From: an uncultured Caldimonas sp.
Lineage (GTDB): Bacteria; Pseudomonadota; Gammaproteobacteria; Burkholderiales; Burkholderiaceae
Direction of reading: 5' to 3'
NCBI RefSeq assembly: GCF_946480305.1
Contig: NZ_CAMLJQ010000011.1
Coordinates: 59,427 to 123,426 of the forward strand
Length of the DNA: 64,000 nt
Part shown: positions 63,665-64,000 of the stretch, in pieces
Position numbering within the stretch: position 1 is the stretch's first letter
Layout of the letters: every line of letters begins with the position of its first letter
Position numbers and translations under genes: made by a program
The notes under the pieces: model-generated
The model's input: the letters and a program-made list of their open reading frames with translations, nothing else
Databases searched by the model: none
Told to the model about the DNA's origin: nothing

Positions 63665-63961
63665 TCAATTGCTGCTTTGCCCGGTAGGAGGCACCGTGAA
63701 GATCGTGCAGCACTGGTGGCAGTACCACGACCGCAGCCAAGCGTCGTACTCGACTGCGACATCCGCGTTGATGCTGTCGTACATCTTGGACAGTCCGAAG
63801 GCGATGAGGATCGCCACGCAGCCCACGACAAGCTCGCCCATTTCGATACGCGTGAAGTACGGCGTGCGCCACACGTCATACAAAAAGAGGCAGCCGATGA
63901 AGAAAGACCAACCGACCGGGGTTGTCTTCTCACGCTCGGGCGGGGTGTCATTGATCGGCAT
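63665..63961 (-). CDS. Small membrane protein, 98 aa
   Basis: Two predicted membrane helices (residues ~18-34 and ~46-62) and a C-terminal tail with CHQCC. Start ATG 63961 is preferred; an ATG 24 bp upstream (63985) lies within the tandem repeats at the window edge. It is followed by the DsbC-like gene in the same direction; its function is unknown. Confidence 0.55.
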   Translation of the reverse strand: MPINDTPPEREKTTPVGWSFFIGCLFLYDVWRTPYFTRIEMGELVVGCVAILIAFGLSKMYDSINADVAVEYDAWLRSWYCHQCCTIFTVPPTGQSSN

Positions 63962-63996
63962 ATTCCGGCCACGTCGGATCGGCATTTGCCGGCCAC
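63953..63996 (+). repeat. Two tandem 20-bp repeats at the window edge
   Basis: GATCGGCATATTCCGGCCAC (63953-63972) and GATCGGCATTTGCCGGCCAC (63977-63996) match in 18 of 20 positions with a period of 24 bp. Reiterated GATCGGC...GCCGG units near an end are a feature I associate with IS21-type elements, so an insertion sequence may begin just outside the window. The repeats overlap the start of the small membrane-protein gene. Confidence 0.5.
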
Positions 63997-64000
63997 TTTG

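Noticed and set aside
1..64000. CRISPR array, rRNA or tRNA genes
   Set aside because: No regularly spaced repeats, no rRNA-like sequence and no cloverleaf with a CCA-type acceptor was seen on either strand.

Overview
The window looks like chromosomal DNA of a GC-rich betaproteobacterium, probably in the Burkholderiales (Rubrivivax/Roseateles/Mitsuaria-like). The reasons are the imuA-imuB-dnaE2 mutasome with a CTGT-N8-ACAG type LexA box, a PEP-CTERM tail, IorAB-type molybdenum hydroxylase genes and the general codon bias. Genus is inference only. There is no rRNA, tRNA or CRISPR array that I can see. The window carries two transposase remnants and several lower-GC patches (about 1-1300 and 25000-27700).

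Layout. 1-7550: a partial low-GC P-loop NTPase, then an SOS block on the minus strand (SRAP protein, LexA box, imuA, imuB, dnaE2). 7886-14116: two plus-strand genes, a 1263-aa CHAT (caspase-like) protease and a 766-aa protein with a PD-(D/E)XK-type nuclease motif; this is a candidate two-gene defence or stress cassette. 14400-18840: metabolic singletons (VOC protein, monofunctional proline dehydrogenase, 5'-nucleotidase) with poorly coding gaps. 18900-19406: an orphan PEP-CTERM tail abutting a truncated IS21 istA. 19427-24694: a doxX-xdhC-iorA-iorB operon with a divergent LysR regulator. 24847-27023: an acetyltransferase, a decayed IS3 orfA and a small secreted protein.

27239-44350 is a minus-strand biosynthetic operon. 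It encodes a FAAL-ACP-KS-AT-DH-KR-ACP polyketide synthase, a stand-alone methyltransferase with a TubC-type docking domain, a two-module NRPS (TubC-Cy-A-T-Cy'-A-T-TE) and a translationally coupled four-helix membrane protein. Together they should activate a fatty acid, extend it with malonyl units and condense it with at least one cysteine, giving a thiazoline-type lipopeptide; the product is not identifiable from sequence.

44899-49004: a multicopper oxidase with a membrane partner, and a MocR-type regulator that has lost its PLP-binding lysine. 50641-54414: secreted polysaccharide-active proteins (GH16 lipoprotein, beta-helix protein) and a thermonuclease. 54574-59310: a large Ig-repeat lipoprotein ending in a NucA/NucB-type DNase domain, followed immediately by two SUKH (SMI1/KNR4) genes. 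This has the shape of a surface nuclease toxin with two immunity proteins and is, with the CHAT cassette, the best candidate for an undescribed system. 59358-64000: small genes (XRE regulator, CheD/CNF-like Cys-His protein, DsbC-like isomerase), ending in tandem repeats that may be an IS21-type element end.
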